64,000 nucleotides of DNA from Planctomycetota bacterium. GTDB taxonomy: Bacteria; Planctomycetota; UBA1135; GCA-002686595. A program made the position numbers and the translations under genes. The stretch spans positions 62,001 to 126,000 of the forward strand of contig DUBE01000059.1 of NCBI GenBank assembly GCA_012960475.1. The letters run 5' to 3'. Positions 60,081-64,000 of this stretch are shown here, one piece after another; the first letter of the stretch is position 1, and each line of letters starts with the position of its first letter. The notes beneath the pieces are model-generated. The model was not told the origin of the DNA and made no database searches. It saw only the letters and a program-made list of their open reading frames with translations.

Positions 60081-60386
60081 CTAGGCCTTGCCGTGGCGGC
60101 GATCCACCACCTTGTCGTGCAGTTTGCGCAGCTGGGAGCGCATTCGATCCACGGCCGTTGTCAGTGCGGCCTCAATCGTAAGCCCAGCAGCGTCCGCCAC
60201 CAGGGTCTGATGGTGATTTGCCTCGGCCACTATCTCGGCCCGATGCTCGTTCTTCTGCTGAATCAGAGTCGCAGTCAAGCTGTGTACTTCACCGCCCACG
60301 GCACCCAGGCTCTCAAGTTGGGCCAAACCTGCTTCGCGGACTCGTTCGGGGTAGCTGTTGTGCGGGGTAGCGATGGTGATCTTCAA
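60081..60386 (-). CDS. hpf: short-form ribosome hibernation promoting factor
   Basis: A 101-aa HPF/RaiA-type protein that binds the 30S decoding region in stationary phase. I set the start at a TTG (60384-60386) because AGGAG stands 6 bases before it and the product then begins 'MKITIATPHNSYPERVREAG', the family N-terminus; a longer reading adds about 53 residues with no similarity. 'IQQKNEHRAEIVAEANHHQTL' and 'AALTTAVDRMRSQLRKLHDKV' match the two helices and strand of the fold. There is no C-terminal dimerisation domain, so it is the short form. Upstream of ptsN on the same strand. Confidence 0.85.
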   Translation of the reverse strand: MKITIATPHNSYPERVREAGLAQLESLGAVGGEVHSLTATLIQQKNEHRAEIVAEANHHQTLVADAAGLTIEAALTTAVDRMRSQLRKLHDKVVDRRHGKA

Positions 60387-60541
60387 GCAAAGCTCCTGGG
60401 GAAGGCCCCGGATCGGGACGTGGACAAAGGGTCGGGCGAAAAAAGCATGCAACTCTCCCTCCAAGATCGACCATGGAAGCCCCAAGGTCAAGCTCTCCCC
60501 CAGCGGGACCAACTCGGGGCCACTGGGCAAAGACGGGCCTT

Positions 60542-61378
60542 TCACTCCCGAAAAGCCCCCGGCAGCCCCTTGGGTCCAGGATCGGGCCCCTGAAAGATCG
60601 GCTCGTCGTACACCACTCGCAGCAGATACAGCCCCGCGGCCGGCGCCGTGGGCCCCGCATCCCGGCGCTCTCCACTCTTCAGAGCGCGCCCGGTGCTCCC
60701 CACATCCATCTGCCCGCGCCCCACCTCCAGCAGAGTCCCGGCAATGGTGCGCACCATGTTGTAGAGAAACCCATCCCCGGCAACAAATATCCCCAAGCCC
60801 TCGCGCTGGGCCAGGATACGCAGACCTGTGATCGTGCGTACGGTGGAGCGCGTAGCCCTTTGTTCTTCCTTGCTGCGCCCGCGGGAGTCCATATAGCGCC
60901 GGGTGTTGCCGAAAGCCCGAAAGTCATGCTTGCCCACCAACTGCGCCGCCGCCTCGCGCATAGCCGCAAGGTCCAGGGGCGCACGCAGCCAATGGGCATA
61001 ACCCTCCCCGATCGGAGGGCGAAAGCGGGCAGTCTGCACCCGATAGAGGTAACGCTTCCCGCGGGCATCAAAACGGGCGTGGAAGTCCGGCCGACAGGTC
61101 TCGATACGCCGGATTACAAGGCCTTCGCCCAGATGCGCGTTCCAGGCATGACGCAGGGTCACATCGTCCAGATCGGACTCCAGTTGGGTGTGGGCCACCT
61201 GCCGCAGACCGTGAACCCCAGCGTCCGTACGCCCCGCTCCCTGCACCACGATGCAGTCATCCAGCAAGGCTGCCGCGCCCTCCTCCAAAGCCTGCTGCAC
61301 GCTGATGAACCCATCCTGGCGCTGCCAGCCGTAAAAACACAGGCCGTTATAGGAAACCAACAATCGCACGGTGCGCAT
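60542..61378 (-). CDS. truA: tRNA pseudouridine(38-40) synthase
   Basis: A 278-aa TruA that makes pseudouridine at positions 38-40 of the tRNA anticodon arm. Catalytic Asp52 is in 'GAGRTDAGVHG', with 'VRLLVSYNGLCFYGWQRQ' at the start, 'GKHDFRAFGN' and 'FLYNMVRTIAGTLLEVGRG' further on. The ATG at 61378 gives the usual N-terminus and rejects a 30-residue extension. Standard length, cytoplasmic. Confidence 0.97.
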   Translation of the reverse strand: MRTVRLLVSYNGLCFYGWQRQDGFISVQQALEEGAAALLDDCIVVQGAGRTDAGVHGLRQVAHTQLESDLDDVTLRHAWNAHLGEGLVIRRIETCRPDFHARFDARGKRYLYRVQTARFRPPIGEGYAHWLRAPLDLAAMREAAAQLVGKHDFRAFGNTRRYMDSRGRSKEEQRATRSTVRTITGLRILAQREGLGIFVAGDGFLYNMVRTIAGTLLEVGRGQMDVGSTGRALKSGERRDAGPTAPAAGLYLLRVVYDEPIFQGPDPGPKGLPGAFRE

Positions 61379-61501
61379 GGGGCTGACCCTAACCTGAAGA
61401 CCGTGGGGAGGTGCGCGGCGGAGCGGACTTTTCAAGTGCTGGTGATCTGCAAAGGGGAGCGGGTCCATCCGCAGACCGGAACTCAGCTGTCATCCCCCTG
61501 A

Positions 61502-62128
61502 TCAGCCCCCGCTGCGTCCAGGGCGCAGGCGCAACTCCCGTCGACCGTTCAGAGCGTCCTCCAGAATGCCCTTGTGCAAATACTCGATCGCGCCCCCAGC
61601 CGGCAGTCCCCGGGCAAGTCGACTGACCCGCGGGGCACTGTCCCCGAGGGTTTCGATGGCTTCGAGCACCAGTTGCGCCGTGGCTTCGCCCTCGGCGTCA
61701 GGATCGGTGGCCAGGATCACCTCCTCGACGATGCCCGACTTGAGGCGGCCCAGCAACGATTCCAATCCCAGGTGCGAAGCCTCGGTGCCATCGGCGGGAT
61801 TGAGGGCGCCCATGAGCACATGATAGCTGCCGCGGTAGACGCCAGCGTTCTCCAGGGCCTCCACATGACGCGGTTCCTCTACAACAGCCAACAGACTCCG
61901 GTCCCGGCTCTCGTCCGAGCACAAGCGACAGGGATCCGCTTCACTCACATTGCCGCAGACCTGACAGCGGCGCGCTTCCTTCACGGCCCGGTCGATTGCT
62001 CGCGCCAGGTCCCGCGCCCGACCATCACGCAGCACATGAAACGCGAGGCGCTCAGCGGTGACGGCGCCGATCCCTGGGAACAGGCGAAAGGCGTCGATCA
62101 GGGACTGGACGGCGGTGGGATAGGCCAA
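61502..62128 (-). CDS. recR: recombination mediator RecR
   Basis: A 208-aa RecR that acts with RecFO to load RecA on gapped DNA. An HhH region lies near the start ('LFPGIGAVTAERLAFHVLRD'), then a zinc finger 'CQVCGNVSEADPCRLC' and a Toprim domain ('LLAVVEEPRHVEALENAGVY', 'VEEVILATDPDAEGEATAQ'). The start is TTG at 62128, without an obvious ribosome site, 14 bases after the ybaB stop. Classic dnaX-ybaB-recR order. Confidence 0.96.
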   Translation of the reverse strand: MAYPTAVQSLIDAFRLFPGIGAVTAERLAFHVLRDGRARDLARAIDRAVKEARRCQVCGNVSEADPCRLCSDESRDRSLLAVVEEPRHVEALENAGVYRGSYHVLMGALNPADGTEASHLGLESLLGRLKSGIVEEVILATDPDAEGEATAQLVLEAIETLGDSAPRVSRLARGLPAGGAIEYLHKGILEDALNGRRELRLRPGRSGG

Positions 62129-62142
62129 GGGTTGCGTGGGGG

Positions 62143-62463
62143 CTAGAACAGGCCGGGCAGATCCAAGCCACCAGTGACTTCCTTGAGACGCTCATCGCGC
62201 ATGTGGGCTGCCTTGGCGTAGCCATCGGCAAGAGCTGCGGTGAGCAACTCCTGAAGGGTCTCCTTGCCCGCGTGCCAGGCTTCGTCGGCTATGGTCACCT
62301 CCAGGGGAGCAAGTTCACCGCTGAATAAAATGCTGACCACGCCGCCACCGGCAGTACCCTCCACCCGCTTCTCGCGCAACTCGCGACGGGCGGCCTCCAT
62401 GGCCTGGTGCATGCGTTGGGCTGCGGAAAGCAGATGCCCCATGTCGCCTGATGATCCACTCAT
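62143..62463 (-). CDS. ybaB: YbaB/EbfC nucleoid-associated protein
   Basis: A 106-aa YbaB/EbfC family DNA-binding dimer: 'AAQRMHQAMEAARRELREKRVEGTAGGG' and 'LAPLEVTIADEAW'. GAGG lies before the ATG at 62463. Encoded between dnaX and recR as in most bacteria. Confidence 0.95.
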   Translation of the reverse strand: MSGSSGDMGHLLSAAQRMHQAMEAARRELREKRVEGTAGGGVVSILFSGELAPLEVTIADEAWHAGKETLQELLTAALADGYAKAAHMRDERLKEVTGGLDLPGLF

Positions 62464-62487
62464 TGTTTATTCCTCAATAGTTGGGGG

Positions 62488-64000
62488 TCATTCCTCGATG
62501 CGACCGTCGAATTGGTCGCGCACCGAACTGGTGAATGCGTCCTCGCTCCCAGGTTGGGTGGCGGCGGTGTCCTGCAGCTGCACTTGCACGGGCCGACCTA
62601 CGGCGGCCTCGAAGGCAGCTTCGATCTGACGGCCACTGCGGCGGTCCAGCACCTGGCCGCGCTCGTCCTCACGCAGGGTACGCAGTTCGATCACTGCCTG
62701 GGAGCCCTCGAACTTGAGCAGGCTGCCCTGACGTTCGAAGACCCGGCCCAGGGAGGAGGAGATCTTGCGGAGTTCTTCCAGAAAGCCCTGCCAAGCATCC
62801 TGGGCGCTGTTGGCTCGCCTGCGCACCCGTTGACTGGCGCCAGGTGCGGCGGCTGGCTTGCTTGCTGGCCGGCTGCTAGCGGGACCACCAACGGGTGAAT
62901 CACTACCAGTGGAATTGTCCAGGGTCCCGGTAGACGGACTGGTGACTGCTGACTGCGACGCTGGAGTACTCGGCTTGCCCTGGTCCTCCCCCGAAGAAAC
63001 AGCCGCAGAACCAGAGAGGGAAGATGTTTGACTGTCTTGAACTCTCGGCGCTCTCTCCTGCGCCAGCGCCCGCGCCTCACCCTCTTCTACAGGCGCTCCC
63101 CCCAGACGCGACTCCAGGGCCTCCAAGCGTTGCACGAGGACCCCCAGATCCGCCGCTCCCCCATCCCGGCACATTTCCAAGAGCGCCGCCTCCAAGATCA
63201 CGCGTCCCATGGCGGGCAGAAGTCGCAGGCGTTCCCTGGCGGTGAGCAAATCCGTGAGCCACAGTTCCGCCCGTGCCCCGCCGATTTTCTTGGCCAACTC
63301 CACCAGGGCCGTGCGCTCTTCGGGCAAAGGCGCGTGGACCTGCAAATGCGGGACATTGGGGCCGCACAAGCCCGCCAGCACAGCTGCGCGCAGGTGATCG
63401 AGCAATTCGCCCAGGACCTCTCCCTCTTGCCCCTCGTCCACGGGCAGGGCCTGCAGCACTCCGGGCCGGTCGCCCTCAGCAGCCATCTCCAGAATCTGGG
63501 CAGCCCGCGCCCGGCCGCCTCCATCCAGCGATGTCAAATCTTCCAGCGTCAGGTTCTCGGCGCCGCGGGACAAGACCTGATCCGCAAGGGAAAGGGCATC
63601 CCGCATACCCCCCCGTGCCCGGCGGGCCAGTTCCCGAGCAACGCCCTCTCCTGCTTGCACCCCTTCAGCCTCAAAGACCTCGCCCAAGCGCTTGGCAATC
63701 AACTCCTCCGAAAGAGGCGTCAATTTGAGCACCTGACAGCGGGAGAGAACCGTGTCGATGACCCGATGGGGCTCGGTGGTAGCGAAAAGGAACTTCACAT
63801 GGGGCGGTGGTTCCTCAAGGGTCTTCAAGAGAGCATTGAAGGCCGGTTTGGAGAGCATGTGCACTTCGTCGATCAGATAGATCTTGTAGCGCCCTTCGAG
63901 AGGCGCATAGGCGGCCTGATCCCGCAGGGTGCGCACGTTTTCCACCCCATTGTTCGAGGCCCCGTCGATCTCGATCAGATCCGCGTAGGAGCCCCTGTCT
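62488..64000 (-). CDS. dnaX: DNA polymerase III tau/gamma subunit (5' end beyond window)
   Basis: The visible about 503 codons start inside the AAA+ domain at the right edge ('YADLIEIDGASNNGVENVR') and include Walker B 'IYLIDEVHMLSKPAFNALLKTLEEPP', sensor 1 'FLFATTEPHRV' and the arginine-finger 'TVLSRCQVLKL'. Domain III and a Ser/Pro/Ala-rich linker (about 305-385 of the visible part) follow, then a C-terminal folded part. The clamp loader subunit assembles the sliding clamp. The Walker A region and start lie outside the window. Ends 25 bases before ybaB. I see no clear slippery A-run for a gamma-type frameshift in the visible part. Confidence 0.96.
   Translation of the reverse strand, partial: DRGSYADLIEIDGASNNGVENVRTLRDQAAYAPLEGRYKIYLIDEVHMLSKPAFNALLKTLEEPPPHVKFLFATTEPHRVIDTVLSRCQVLKLTPLSEELIAKRLGEVFEAEGVQAGEGVARELARRARGGMRDALSLADQVLSRGAENLTLEDLTSLDGGGRARAAQILEMAAEGDRPGVLQALPVDEGQEGEVLGELLDHLRAAVLAGLCGPNVPHLQVHAPLPEERTALVELAKKIGGARAELWLTDLLTARERLRLLPAMGRVILEAALLEMCRDGGAADLGVLVQRLEALESRLGGAPVEEGEARALAQERAPRVQDSQTSSLSGSAAVSSGEDQGKPSTPASQSAVTSPSTGTLDNSTGSDSPVGGPASSRPASKPAAAPGASQRVRRRANSAQDAWQGFLEELRKISSSLGRVFERQGSLLKFEGSQAVIELRTLREDERGQVLDRRSGRQIEAAFEAAVGRPVQVQLQDTAATQPGSEDAFTSSVRDQFDGRIEE

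Overview
The window looks like a chromosomal piece of a GC-rich Planctomycetota bacterium. I infer this from the gene families: a MoxR/DUF58/BatA-type operon carrying a giant DUF4175-like protein, many Tat- or lipoprotein-type exported enzymes, sulfatases and SGNH 'SASA' acetylesterases, an RNase E/G with a long N-terminal disordered arm, and type IV pilus genes beside core genes. The exact lineage cannot be fixed from sequence alone. Nearly all genes lie on the minus strand. The plus-strand exceptions are one esterase at 11.5 kb and three genes at 42.5-47.4 kb.

Layout. 1-5.0 kb: two exported Ig-like (SbsA/Big_5 type) lipoproteins, the first cut by the left edge. 5.7-10.0 kb: housekeeping genes, namely an aspartate carbamoyltransferase fused to a PyrI-type zinc domain, then a tight three-gene unit of a GspC-like PDZ protein, a type III pantothenate kinase and a shortened MnmE-like GTPase. 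10.3-12.3 kb: a Tat-exported sugar isomerase-like protein and a SASA esterase. 12.3-29.8 kb: a nine-gene minus-strand unit, in transcription order MoxR ATPase, DUF58, BatA-like vWA protein, second vWA protein, 1480-aa membrane/coiled-coil protein, prenyltransferase-fold protein, SASA lipoprotein, transglutaminase-like protein, and a protein with thioredoxin folds lacking CXXC. Several of its junctions are 4-bp start/stop overlaps. 29.9-40.8 kb: glycan-processing genes (tandem SASA protein, Gfo/Idh/MocA oxidoreductase, apiosidase-like protein, two further SASA proteins, one fused to an alpha/beta-hydrolase).

40.8-47.6 kb is a mosaic cut up by fragments of tRNA 3' ends at about 40.92, 42.50 and 43.28 kb. 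They separate a sulfatase, a small Cys-rich protein of unknown function, and a tandem C-type-lectin protein followed by a second sulfatase. The last tRNA-Ser fragment shares a 16-of-17-base direct repeat with a site touching the 3' end of pilT. This pattern, gene cassettes delimited by tRNA 3'-end remnants with no recombinase in view, is the most unusual structural signal in the window.

47.6-64 kb is conserved core: pilT, obgE, rpmA, rplU, RNase E/G (with a 15-bp tandem repeat expanding an acidic insert), pilQ-pilO(P)-pilN-pilM, a regulatory-PTS group (HPr, EIIA, ribosome hibernation factor), truA, recR, ybaB and dnaX (cut by the right edge).

Taken together, the accessory half encodes an exported system for acetylated and sulfated polysaccharides plus a MoxR-type envelope maturation operon. 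It lies between two blocks of core metabolism, translation and pilus genes.
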